A stretch of DNA of 64,000 bases from JBKBUF01 sp046290815 (lineage in GTDB: Bacteria; Bacteroidota; Bacteroidia; Cytophagales; Cytophagaceae), in the NCBI GenBank assembly GCA_046290815.1, contig JBKBUF010000002.1:1-64000 (forward strand), written 5' to 3'. The position numbers and the translations under genes are program-made. The notes below the pieces were generated by a model that was given only the letters and a program-made list of their open reading frames with translations, did no database searches and was not told the DNA's origin. Position 1 is the stretch's first letter. Every line of letters begins with the position of its first letter. Below, piece by piece: positions 25,970-34,081 of this stretch.

Positions 25970-27404
25970 AAAAGTTTACCAGCAGTGGATATATTTCCTC
26001 CAGTGTGGTATCTCCCCTTTCAAACAATTCAAATGCATTCTCTGACAATGTTCTCACACCTCTTTCCTTAAGTTGGTCAGCTACATCAAATACCCCGTTC
26101 TTAATTTTTAAAGCCAGCTCTGCATCTATTGGAATCACCTCATACACTGCTTTACGGCCTCTGTATCCGGTATAATAGCAAGCATCGCAGCCCCTGGTCA
26201 GGAAATGGCTGTTTACTTTTCTATAAGGCTTAAATTGTCTCGGAAAAAGATTTTCATCAAACTTCTCTTCCTTTTTGCAATGAGGACAAAGAAGTCTTAC
26301 CAGCCTTTGAGCCACTGAAGTATTCAGAGTATTGGCAACGAGAAATGGCGGTACACCCATATCCGTCAACCTGGACACAGTACCCCATGCAGAGTTGGTA
26401 TGTATGGTAGAAAGTACAAGGTGCCCAGTCAAACTTGCTCTTATGGCCATAGAGGCAGTATCCTGATCTCTAATTTCACCAACCATTATTACATCGGGAT
26501 CCTGACGAAGGAAGGTTCTAAGAGCAGCCCCGAAATTTAATCCTATAGCTTCTTTGAGTTGCACCTGATTGATCCCTTCGAGGGTATATTCAATCGGATC
26601 TTCAATGGTAAGAATATTTCTGGTTTCCTTATTAAGCAATTTCAGAGTAGCATAGAGCGTGGTGGTTTTTCCTGATCCCGTCGGACCGCTTATCAACAAC
26701 ATGCCATGAGGTCGCCTGGCCCCATCAAGATAATTCTTAAGGTCAAATTCAGAAAAACCAAGTTTATTGATATCAATGTTCGTAGCATCATTGCTCAACA
26801 GCCTTAATACAACTTTTTCTCCATGAAGCGTTGGCAATACGGAAACACGTATGTCAAATTTATTTCCGCCGTGATTGAAAAAAATTCTACCGTCCTGAGG
26901 CAATCTTTTTTCAGCTATGTCCAGATTGGACATGATTTTAATCTTATTGATCAGGGCAGGATATTCAGTTTTCTCAAGCACAAACCGCTCCACCAACATA
27001 CCGTCAATCCTTATCCTCACCCTGCAGCGCTCTTCATAAGTTTCAATATGAATATCACTGCTTTTTAAACTTTTTGCCTCTGATATAAGACTGGAAAGAA
27101 AATCTTCTGAAGTCCCTTCATATTTGGTATTCTTCAATGCTGACCTTTCAGCATTTTCTCTCAGATAATATTTACTTAAAGTGGTGTGAATAACAGAAGC
27201 TGATGCCTTTTCCAATACGATACTTTTCCCGAGCAACACTTCCAACTCATCTGCAAGGCTTGAATCATAGTTATTTTCATCTATGAAAAATTCCAGCCTG
27301 TTACCAGCCTGGTTTTTAGGAATAATCCGGTAATGCCATGCCTGTTCAGGCGTAAGCACCTGAAGGTCGTCAGTCTTTAATGATATGAACTCTGATTCCT
27401 TCAT
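25968..27404 (-). CDS. gspE: Type II secretion ATPase GspE
   Basis: A 478-residue hexameric ATPase that drives pseudopilus assembly. The N2-type domain (about 18-80) is followed by the N-terminal part of the ATPase domain (SSDIHIE near 116), Walker A GPTGSGKTT at 240-248, an Asp box (TIEDPIEY near 266), Walker B PDVIMVGEIRD at 303-313, the His box GHLVLSTIHTN at 327-337, and a zinc-binding tetra-Cys site (CPHC at 373-376, CDAC at 406-409). The long N1 domain seen in some GspE is missing. Its start overlaps the peptidase gene end by four bases. Confidence 0.96.
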   Translation of the reverse strand: MKESEFISLKTDDLQVLTPEQAWHYRIIPKNQAGNRLEFFIDENNYDSSLADELEVLLGKSIVLEKASASVIHTTLSKYYLRENAERSALKNTKYEGTSEDFLSSLISEAKSLKSSDIHIETYEERCRVRIRIDGMLVERFVLEKTEYPALINKIKIMSNLDIAEKRLPQDGRIFFNHGGNKFDIRVSVLPTLHGEKVVLRLLSNDATNIDINKLGFSEFDLKNYLDGARRPHGMLLISGPTGSGKTTTLYATLKLLNKETRNILTIEDPIEYTLEGINQVQLKEAIGLNFGAALRTFLRQDPDVIMVGEIRDQDTASMAIRASLTGHLVLSTIHTNSAWGTVSRLTDMGVPPFLVANTLNTSVAQRLVRLLCPHCKKEEKFDENLFPRQFKPYRKVNSHFLTRGCDACYYTGYRGRKAVYEVIPIDAELALKIKNGVFDVADQLKERGVRTLSENAFELFERGDTTLEEIYPLLVNF

Positions 27405-27922
27405 TGAACAAGCAAAAAATTTACAATTAAATGGTCACTGGTAATTATTAAACTAAAAAAGTGATTCAGCAGCAGCAATGGGATTACAAGAATAGCCTGT
27501 AGGCCTGCAAGAGGAACTGTAGAAACACTTTTCCTGAATAGAACCATGAATAAATACCCAAGAACAATTACCACCAGTGAAATCAGATAAAAGAAAATAA
27601 AATTCATTGGAGAGAAAAGAAAGGCAATGCATACAAAAAAAAGAATGTCTCCTATGCCGAGGTAATCATTCGTAATCCAGATAAACCTTTTGTTTTTTAT
27701 GGAAAAATATATTGTTAACAAAACAAGTTGTAACAGTAGGAAGCCAAGGTTGACAGAGGTATTGAACATCATATCCCTAATGCCTGACTGGTTGATTGAG
27801 TATAATGAAAACATTATCATTAATGCAGGAAACAAATACCATGTTATAGCACGGAATTTTATATCCTGAATAAACATTACAACAAGAATCAGAATTGCCG
27901 ATATGGAATAGACAATGTTCAT
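27401..27922 (-). CDS. Minimal A24 prepilin peptidase
   Basis: A 173-residue integral membrane protein with about six hydrophobic segments and the two catalytic Asp of the A24 aspartic prepilin peptidases: Asp20 in FIQDIKFR and Asp92 in GIGD (89-92, the GxGD signature). It lacks the N-terminal Cys-rich methyltransferase part of full PilD/GspO, so it should cleave pseudopilin leaders without methylating them unless another enzyme does so. It lies between gspE (4-base overlap) and the GspG-like gene (1-base TAATG overlap), so its substrates are surely the pseudopilins of this operon. Confidence 0.88.
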   Translation of the reverse strand: MNIVYSISAILILVVMFIQDIKFRAITWYLFPALMIMFSLYSINQSGIRDMMFNTSVNLGFLLLQLVLLTIYFSIKNKRFIWITNDYLGIGDILFFVCIAFLFSPMNFIFFYLISLVVIVLGYLFMVLFRKSVSTVPLAGLQAILVIPLLLLNHFFSLIITSDHLIVNFLLVQ

Positions 27923-28341
27923 TAATCCTGAATTACCTCGCGAAGATTTTTTTCATGATCGATTTCCCATACATTGAAAGTTCCGTCTCCGTCAAAATCT
28001 ACCACTGCAGTAGCTCTTGCGAGAAAGCTGGCTGGCGATGCTTCAACCACTTCTATTCTATAATTAGCCTGTCCGTTTTCAGATTCGGTCACCAATTTCT
28101 CCTGAATAAAACCTATGGCATTCAGGTCAGATGAATATTTAGATTTTTCGTAGAAATGGGTTTTCTGAAGAGTATATAGATGCTCCAGCTGAATTTTTGC
28201 TTCAGTACTTTTCGCTTTGGTGATCAAAGGCATCAGGTTAGGCAATGCAAGAAGAACTAGTATTCCGACTATAACCAGTACCACAAGTACTTCGGTAAGA
28301 GTGAAGGCTTTCAACCGGTGGGTTAGCATTGATTTATTCAT
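27922..28341 (-). CDS. Major pseudopilin (GspG-like)
   Basis: A 139-residue prepilin-like protein: basic leader, cleavage site LKA|FTLTEVLVVLVIVGILVLLA with Phe at +1 and Glu at +5, long N-terminal helix, then a small domain ending with an Asp-rich loop (DFDGDGTFNVWEID) that resembles the calcium site of GspG. Ala replaces Gly before the cleavage point. It is the first gene of the 12-kb secretion operon, as expected for the most abundant subunit. The annotated ATG gives a leader of 12 residues; the internal Met5 would also be possible. Confidence 0.88.
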   Translation of the reverse strand: MNKSMLTHRLKAFTLTEVLVVLVIVGILVLLALPNLMPLITKAKSTEAKIQLEHLYTLQKTHFYEKSKYSSDLNAIGFIQEKLVTESENGQANYRIEVVEASPASFLARATAVVDFDGDGTFNVWEIDHEKNLREVIQD

Positions 28342-28449
28342 TTCGATTAAAAATATTTTTTGAAACAGATTACTAAATTAAAGATTTTATCGGGTAAAAT
28401 GAGCATTACGGCAGGAAAATTGTATATATTAAAAGAAATAGCTTTATCT

Positions 28450-29154
28450 ATGAATAGAATTGTACTTTTCCTTCCTTTTCTTTTCTTCCTGGTAAGATTC
28501 CCGACAGCTACTGCGAACATTTGCTCGGAAGTATATGTGAGAACTTACGATTATTCCAACTTCAACCTAATGGTTGATAATCAAATAATTCCAGGAACAG
28601 TAAATCAATTCAGACTGGCCAATATGATGCCTGGATACCATATGATCAATATTTCTCCGGCGCCTGTTGTGGTGCAGCATCATCAGGCATTTTATCAGGG
28701 TCAGGTTTATATTCCGCAGGCCAGCAGGGTTTATCTGATGCTTGACCAATACAACATTATCAGGACTATAAATATCTTTCCGATAGTTGGTGGAGCCTAC
28801 AATTTCCATATATCCCCCTGGGGGCAGGAATTGTCATATCTCCCTAACAGAATAATTACAGAGGAATCTTTCGATGCATTAAAAAAAGCCGTATCGGAAA
28901 CGAGTTCGGATGTTTTAAAATTGAACATGGCAAAACATGCATTATTTTTTACTCAAATCACTTCAAAGCAAGTTGGGGAATTGATGCTGCTTTTCAGCTT
29001 TGATAAAGACAGGATAGAATTAGCAAGGTATAGTTTTTATTTTATTGTGGATAAGGAGAATTTCTCATCAGTATACAATAATCTCATTTTTAATGGAAGT
29101 AAAACCGAGTTACGAAATTTAATCTGGAATAATTATGGGGCATTGATTAAATAA
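28450..29154 (+). CDS. Exported DUF4476-containing protein
   Basis: I start it at the ATG at 28450 (234 residues) because MNRIVLFLPFLFFLVRF...TATA forms a signal peptide; the frame is open upstream to a TTG at 28360, but that would bury the signal. The middle has a beta domain with repeated Y-N-I/V strands, and the last 100 residues match DUF4476 (ITEESFDALKKAVSE, LKLNMAKHALFFTQITSKQVGELMLLFSFDKDRIELARYSF), a helical domain common in Bacteroidota and of unknown function. It is divergent from the secretion operon and ends at a strong terminator hairpin. Confidence 0.82.
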   Translation: MNRIVLFLPFLFFLVRFPTATANICSEVYVRTYDYSNFNLMVDNQIIPGTVNQFRLANMMPGYHMINISPAPVVVQHHQAFYQGQVYIPQASRVYLMLDQYNIIRTINIFPIVGGAYNFHISPWGQELSYLPNRIITEESFDALKKAVSETSSDVLKLNMAKHALFFTQITSKQVGELMLLFSFDKDRIELARYSFYFIVDKENFSSVYNNLIFNGSKTELRNLIWNNYGALIK

Positions 29155-29161
29155 AAAATAA

Positions 29162-29199
29162 AAAGCCTAAAGAAACCTTTTTAATTTTCTTTAGGCTTT
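29162..29199. terminator. Bidirectional terminator hairpin
   Basis: A perfect 14-bp inverted repeat (29162-29175 with 29186-29199, loop of 10) containing AAAGCCTAAAGAAA lies between the convergent DUF4476 gene and the HsdR-N-type gene, with A/T runs on both sides, so it can end both transcripts. Confidence 0.85.
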
Positions 29200-29216
29200 C
29201 GCATATTATAACAGTA

Positions 29217-30311
29217 TTAAACAGTTTCTTTCTTTCCCTCTTCTGAAAATCTTAATGCTGTTTCTATTAACTTATCAGCACAATTATATATATCTTCTAA
29301 TGATTCGATTTGTATCTTAGTTTCAGACTTTCCAGAATCAAAAACACCAATAAATTTTTTAGATCCGTTTAGGTATAATCTACAAATCATTTTATTTCTA
29401 TTATCATCTAAAAGAATATTAAAGTAACTCTGATAATCTCTATAATTTATCCTGGTACTTCTTACGTGATTTCTTAAAATTGATTTAACAATAAAAAATC
29501 CTTCAATCTCCTCCTCCGTAGTTACAATTTTATTTTCATCTGATGAAACAATAGGTTCATTAGCAACAACAATTACCTTTTCTTCAACGATACTATTTTT
29601 TTCATTTGCTAATGCAGCTTTTAATCTGTCATTAATGGTGTCACTAATAAATTGATTAAGTGATTTTTTAACAATGAAGGAGAATTGTTCCATCAACTTA
29701 GCAGTAATTCTACCATCATAAAATTTGCTGGCAAAAAACTTTACAAACTCCTCGCTGGGATTCGCTAGTTGATTTGCCATAATAGAACGTACTTCTTTGC
29801 TGTACTTTAGCTCACTGGCGGAGCTTAAAATATCTTCAATATTGAATGAATTCTTTTGGAATTTTTTTAGCTCTTCAATTACATGCTCTTTAATTTCTGT
29901 TATAGAAAATTCCAAAAATGGTTTATCATCCATTTTATTCGGTTGTTCAAGATCAGAATAAAACCTATATGTGATTCCATTTGTTAATATCCCGAACCTC
30001 GCTTTGGTTACGTGGAAATATCTATGTAATTGTGAATCGTGTACATTTAAATCAGCCTTCCAATGTTTACATTCAATGATTAAAACTGGATGGCCATCCT
30101 TCAGAATACAATAATCAACTTTTTCACCTTTTTTTATACCAATATCAGCAACGTACTCAGGAATCACTTCAGTGGGATTAAAAACATCATATCCTAATGT
30201 TTGAATGAAAGGCATGATGAACGCATTTTTAGTCGCTTCCTCGGTTTGGATCTGTTCTTTAAGTCGGGAAACCTTTTCGCTTAGAGCTTTGATTTGATCT
30301 ATAAATTCCAT
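29217..30311 (-). CDS. Solitary HsdR-N-type nuclease-like protein
   Basis: A 364-residue protein. Residues 1-170 match the N-terminal nuclease domain of type I restriction R subunits (HSDR_N): EEATKNAFIMPFIQTLGYD with Glu near 25, then VDYCILKDGHPVLIIECKHW with Asp66, Glu80 and Lys82 forming a PD-(D/E)XK site. The remaining 190 residues are helical and lack the helicase motifs of HsdR, and there are no hsdM or hsdS genes nearby, so it is not a complete restriction system. Such stand-alone proteins are common in Bacteroidota, often beside tRNA genes; a defence or DNA-repair role is possible. Flanked by a terminator and by tRNA-Thr. Confidence 0.8.
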   Translation of the reverse strand: MEFIDQIKALSEKVSRLKEQIQTEEATKNAFIMPFIQTLGYDVFNPTEVIPEYVADIGIKKGEKVDYCILKDGHPVLIIECKHWKADLNVHDSQLHRYFHVTKARFGILTNGITYRFYSDLEQPNKMDDKPFLEFSITEIKEHVIEELKKFQKNSFNIEDILSSASELKYSKEVRSIMANQLANPSEEFVKFFASKFYDGRITAKLMEQFSFIVKKSLNQFISDTINDRLKAALANEKNSIVEEKVIVVANEPIVSSDENKIVTTEEEIEGFFIVKSILRNHVRSTRINYRDYQSYFNILLDDNRNKMICRLYLNGSKKFIGVFDSGKSETKIQIESLEDIYNCADKLIETALRFSEEGKKETV

Positions 30312-30423
30312 AATAAAAAAGATTGATTCAAAAGTAATTTTTCAAATATATAAATAATAATTTATTTAATGCCTGAGAAATCAGAGAGTAAAATGATTTA
30401 ATAATGTAGCTGAATAAAAAAAG

Positions 30424-30446
30424 TTGTGTGCAAATTGTGTGCAAAT
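30424..30446 (+). repeat. Tandem 11-bp direct repeat near tRNA-Thr
   Basis: TGTGTGCAAAT occurs twice in a row (30424-30446, one T shared region between copies), just beyond the tRNA-Thr 3' hairpin. It lies where integrase arm sites or att remnants are often seen next to tRNA genes, but no integrase gene is present in the window. Confidence 0.5.
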
Positions 30447-30489
30447 AATAAAGGGGTTAAGATACATTATATCTTAACCCCTTTATTAT
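30445..30489 (-). terminator. Strong hairpin immediately after tRNA-Thr
   Basis: A perfect 20-bp inverted repeat (30445-30464 with 30470-30489, 5-base loop) begins four bases past the tRNA 3' end. The stem contains AAGGGGTTAAGAT. It most likely terminates the tRNA transcript and may help 3' processing. Confidence 0.8.
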
Positions 30490-30493
30490 CAAG

Positions 30494-30566
<73 letters not shown>

Positions 30567-30589
30567 CTGCTTAATTGTGAAAGCGGTGG

Positions 30590-30619
30590 CAAAATTACGC
30601 TACTTTTCATTATTTGCAA
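30590..30619 (-). promoter_or_regulatory. Promoter of tRNA-Thr
   Basis: On the minus strand TTG (30619-30617) is followed after 19 bases by TAATTTTG (30597-30590), a full match to the Bacteroidota -33/-7 consensus TTTG-N19-TAnnTTTG apart from one base of the first box. The predicted start lies about 15 bases before the tRNA. Confidence 0.7.
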
Positions 30620-30643
30620 GCAGACAATCCAAAAAAATTAATA

Positions 30644-32470
30644 TTATTCCGCAGCTCTAACCATCTTCAATTGTTGCGTCAGGGTATTAACTTCATCCTG
30701 AGCAGCTTCTATTTTCTGCTGGATCTCTTTCTTCAATTCATCTGCCTTTGCTGACTTGGCAAAGAACTCCATATTGGTCTTCAGCCTGTCAATTTCTGCT
30801 TTCAAACCACCAATTTTCCTTTGAATCTCTTTCTCTTTATGAAATAACTTCTTGCCTCCGTCAGGACCGGTTTTCATCGCCTCTATTTGTAAACTCAATT
30901 TGAGATTGCTGTCCTCTCCTCCCAATTGCTGGAACAAACTATCCATCGCCTGACTGTACTTAGAGTTAATCTCTTTGATTTTGTTTTTAGGTACAAAACC
31001 TATTGATCTCCATTCCTCCTGCAATTCCTTGATAGCAGATGCATCAGCATTCTTTTCCTTAATCAGTGACTGAATCTTTTCAATCACAACTTCCTTTTTT
31101 TTCAGATTTTCAACATACTCTTTATCCGCTTCTGCCTGTACTTCTCTTTTCTTGTTAAAGAAATGGTCGCAGGCTGCTTTAAACCTTCTGAAAATGTTTT
31201 CTTTCTCCTTAATTGGTACAGGTCCGATTGCTTCCCATTCTTTTTGTAATACTTTAAGATATGAAGCTGTTCCTGCAAAATCCTCACTGTCCTTAACAGC
31301 CTCTGCTTTCTCGCATAACTGCTCTTTCTTTTTCAAATTTTCCAGCTTTTCTACTTCCAGGTTTTTAAAGAATACTTCCTTGTGATGGAAGAAAGTCTTA
31401 CAAGAACCCCAGAATTTTTTTGAAATGTCTTTACCTTTTTCAGGAGGTAGTCCTCCAAGAGCTTTCCACTCTTCCTGAAGAGCCAGCACTTCCTGAGTTT
31501 TTGTTTTCCACTCCTCTATTCTTTCTGTATTGAATTCAGCATAGGCCGAGATCTTATCTGCTAATGCTGATTTTTTCGAGAGATTCTCCTCCTGCCTTTC
31601 TTTAATATTCTTCTGATATTCGTTACGCTTTTCATAGATTTTATCAGAGGTCTGTTTGAAGCGATTCCAGAGTTGTTCCTGGTCTTCCTTAGGTACAGGA
31701 CCTATGTTCCTGAACTCCTCGTGCAACGCCTTCAATTCTCTAATCATTGTGCTTACCGGCACATCCGAAGCAGCAAGCTGTTCTGCCTTGTCAACGATCT
31801 CTTTTTTGGCTTCCAGGTTTTTCTTCCTGTCAAGCTCTTTGAGCTCGAAATAAATACTTCTGTTATTATAAAATCTTTCTACAAGTGCATTGTAGTTTGC
31901 CCATAAATCCTGATTGTATGCATTAGGTACAGGCCCGGTTTTTTTCCACTCTTCCTGTATTTCTTTAAAGGCATTTAAGCTGGCATTATTTTCCTCCTGA
32001 GTCAAAAGAAATCTCAATTTGTCAAGTAGCTCATTTTTTATTCTCAGATTCCTTTCTTTTTCTCTTTCAAGTTCATTATAATGGTTGGAAATCCTGTCTC
32101 TTAGATTTTCATAAAGCTTATCAAACTTCTGAGCTGTTTTATCTTTGCGGAATTCAAAGTCTCCTTCCTCTCCTCCGTTTTCGACAAATTTCTGTAACGC
32201 CTCTTGTCTTTCATGATCCACAATCTGATCAAAATGGATTTTGATCTGCCGTAGCATAGTATTGATTCTGGAAGGTTGTTCATCCGCTTTAAGGCTTTCT
32301 GCAAGCTTTATCAGGTCTTCTTTGGAATAATGGCTCAAATCACTGTCTATGCTCTCCTCATGATGCTCTTCATCTTCCTCCATCAGATTTTTTGCCTGTA
32401 CCTGCGCTCCTTCCAATCCTTCAGGTTTCTGAACATGTACTTTTTCCATTAGTTCTTTTTCCTTACTCAT
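30644..32470 (-). CDS. DUF349-repeat coiled-coil protein
   Basis: A 608-residue, highly charged, helical protein with about five DUF349 units spaced roughly 75 residues apart, each marked by an EEW(K/R)-x-G-x-(V/L)P signature: IQEEWKKTGPVP, LHEEFRNIGPVP, LQEEWKALGGLP, LQKEWEAIGPVP, LQEEWRSIGFVP. The N-terminal 110 residues are acidic, and the end is a coiled coil. No signal peptide or membrane segment, so it is cytoplasmic. DUF349 proteins are abundant in Bacteroidota and Actinobacteria; function is not established. Stands alone downstream of yqgE in the same direction. Confidence 0.9.
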   Translation of the reverse strand: MSKEKELMEKVHVQKPEGLEGAQVQAKNLMEEDEEHHEESIDSDLSHYSKEDLIKLAESLKADEQPSRINTMLRQIKIHFDQIVDHERQEALQKFVENGGEEGDFEFRKDKTAQKFDKLYENLRDRISNHYNELEREKERNLRIKNELLDKLRFLLTQEENNASLNAFKEIQEEWKKTGPVPNAYNQDLWANYNALVERFYNNRSIYFELKELDRKKNLEAKKEIVDKAEQLAASDVPVSTMIRELKALHEEFRNIGPVPKEDQEQLWNRFKQTSDKIYEKRNEYQKNIKERQEENLSKKSALADKISAYAEFNTERIEEWKTKTQEVLALQEEWKALGGLPPEKGKDISKKFWGSCKTFFHHKEVFFKNLEVEKLENLKKKEQLCEKAEAVKDSEDFAGTASYLKVLQKEWEAIGPVPIKEKENIFRRFKAACDHFFNKKREVQAEADKEYVENLKKKEVVIEKIQSLIKEKNADASAIKELQEEWRSIGFVPKNKIKEINSKYSQAMDSLFQQLGGEDSNLKLSLQIEAMKTGPDGGKKLFHKEKEIQRKIGGLKAEIDRLKTNMEFFAKSAKADELKKEIQQKIEAAQDEVNTLTQQLKMVRAAE

Positions 32471-32502
32471 GACTATGCCGGTTTTTTATTTAAGGTTAAT
32501 AT

Positions 32503-33048
32503 TTAATTCAATCTCGGATCTACTGGATAGTTGGAATACATTTTATATTTTCCTCCCATCTTTTTTAAACTTGCTCTCCATAATTCCTCAGGTTCGGTTT
32601 TGAACAATTCATCTTCATCGATAGAACTGACAATCCATGAATTGTTTTTTAATTCTTCCTCCAATTGCCCTTCATCCCAACCTGAATATCCAAGGAAAAA
32701 ACGGAAATCTTCCGGATTAAGCTGTCTGTTATTGATAAGATCAATTACCTGATCAAAATTACCTCCCCAATACAAATTATCCATAATTTTTACAGACCCT
32801 TCAATGTTATATTCATTTTTGTAAATAAAATGAAGAGAATCTTGCGACACTGGTCCACCGATAAATAACATTTCTGTATTGGATACGATGCTTTCTATAA
32901 CAGAATCCAGAGCTACCAGCGTCGGTTTATTCAGAACATAGCCCAGAACACCGGTATTATTCACCTCACAGAGCAATATCACTGTTCTTTCAAAATTATT
33001 ATCTCCCAAATAGGGCTCTGAAATCAATATGTCGCCGGTATTTACCAT
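32503..33048 (-). CDS. YqgE/AlgH family protein
   Basis: A 181-residue cytoplasmic protein of the YqgE/AlgH family. Visible family motifs: GDILISEPYLGDNNFERTVILL near the N-terminus, GVLGYVLNKP, LFIGGPVSQDSLHFIY, and FFLGYSGWDEGQLEEEL in the middle. AlgH was first described as a regulator of alginate production, but the molecular role of the family is unclear. Length agrees with the family (about 180-190). It precedes the DUF349 gene by about 30 bases and may be cotranscribed. Confidence 0.93.
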   Translation of the reverse strand: MVNTGDILISEPYLGDNNFERTVILLCEVNNTGVLGYVLNKPTLVALDSVIESIVSNTEMLFIGGPVSQDSLHFIYKNEYNIEGSVKIMDNLYWGGNFDQVIDLINNRQLNPEDFRFFLGYSGWDEGQLEEELKNNSWIVSSIDEDELFKTEPEELWRASLKKMGGKYKMYSNYPVDPRLN

Positions 33049-33298
33049 CCAATGATTAAAATTAGTTTCTTATAAAAATGTTTGTCTTTCAGAAAATACA
33101 AATATTTTATTTTCTTTAGATCCGAATTCAGATGAATACTCGAAATTCTTTCGCGGGAGCTTCTGAAATCATGTTAGTAAGCGAAAAAACAATTATACGA
33201 GTACAGGATAAAGAATCCAAGCTTTTTATGAAGATAAGCCCTGTAGTCAGGATAAATTTTCTAAATATCTGATTCAGCATTAATTAACATAGTAATAT

Positions 33299-33306
33299 TA
33301 CATTTG
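33299..33306 (+). promoter_or_regulatory. Candidate -7 box of pdxH
   Basis: TACATTTG matches the Bacteroidota -7 consensus TAnnTTTG 28 bases before the pdxH ATG. No clear TTTG is found at the right distance upstream, so this is a half-supported promoter. Confidence 0.4.
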
Positions 33307-33334
33307 TTTATCAAAAAATTTCAAGTATTTACAT

Positions 33335-33982
33335 ATGGACGCTCCCCAAAGAAAACTATCTGATATCCGCAATGAATACATGCTTCGGGAATTGGATGAA
33401 AAAAACATCAGAAAAAATCCCTTGGAACAGCTGCAAATCTGGCTTGATGAGGCCATTGAGAGCAAAGTATGTGAACCGACTGCAATGGACCTTGCGACAG
33501 TGTCCGGAGAAGGTAAACCATCTTTGAGGGTTGTATTACTTAAAGGTATTGAAGACGGACTGGTATTTTTTACCAATTATTTAAGTCGGAAAGGAAAACA
33601 AATTACAGAAAATCCACATGCAGCAATCAATTTCTTCTGGGCAGAACTGGAAAGACAAGTGAGAGTAGAAGGTAAAATAGTAAAAGTCTCTAAGGTTGAA
33701 TCTGAAATTTATTTTAAATCAAGGCCTGAAATGAGCAGAATCGGTGCTCATGTAAGCCGACAAAGTGAAAAGCTTGCAAGCAGAAAGCAACTCGAGGACG
33801 CAATGAAAGCCAAGTCAAAAGAATTCGAAGGAAAAGACATACCTCTTCCGAACTATTGGGGAGGTTACAAACTTATACCTGAATATTTTGAATTCTGGCA
33901 GGGTCGTCCCAGCAGATTACATGACCGAATTTATTTTGAGTTGATAGATGGGAAGTGGGAAATGGGGAGGTTAATGCCGTAG
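33335..33982 (+). CDS. pdxH: Pyridoxamine 5'-phosphate oxidase
   Basis: A 215-residue FMN-dependent oxidase that converts pyridoxamine/pyridoxine 5'-phosphate to pyridoxal 5'-phosphate, the last step of vitamin B6 synthesis and salvage. Family motifs: PTAMDLATVSGEGKPSLRVVLLK, the FMN-binding TNYLSRKGKQI, INFFWAELERQVRVEG, and the C-terminal substrate region EFWQGRPSRLHDR...WEMGRLMP. Length is typical (about 213-220). The start Met follows a possible TAnnTTTG box. Its stop is followed at once by the heptad repeat array, and the gene converges with bshB1. Confidence 0.96.
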   Translation: MDAPQRKLSDIRNEYMLRELDEKNIRKNPLEQLQIWLDEAIESKVCEPTAMDLATVSGEGKPSLRVVLLKGIEDGLVFFTNYLSRKGKQITENPHAAINFFWAELERQVRVEGKIVKVSKVESEIYFKSRPEMSRIGAHVSRQSEKLASRKQLEDAMKAKSKEFEGKDIPLPNYWGGYKLIPEYFEFWQGRPSRLHDRIYFELIDGKWEMGRLMP

Positions 33983-33983
33983 G

Positions 33984-34081
33984 AATTAAGAATTAAGAAT
34001 TAAGAATTAAGAATTAAGAATTAAGAATGATGAATGTTGAATGAAATTCTATACTTTAAACTTTCAACTTTAAACTAAATT
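33984..34081. repeat. Heptad repeat array between pdxH and bshB1
   Basis: Six exact copies of AATTAAG (33984-34025) are followed by AATGATG, AATGTTG, AATGAAA and then CTTTAAA-CTTTCAA-CTTTAAA-CTAAATT (34054-34081), all in a 7-base period. The last units overlap the final codons and stop of bshB1, so the array forms the entire intergenic space between two convergent genes. Confidence 0.9.

Noticed and set aside
28360..28449. TTG start for the DUF4476 protein
   Set aside because: Would bury the signal peptide 30 residues inside; ATG at 28450 is preferred.
29217..30311. Complete type I restriction-modification system
   Set aside because: Only the nuclease-like N-terminal domain is present; no helicase motifs, HsdM or HsdS.
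33984..34025. AATTAAG tract as a CRISPR-like or phased A-tract bend
   Set aside because: Units are contiguous without spacers, and a 7-base period is out of phase with the helical repeat of about 10.5.
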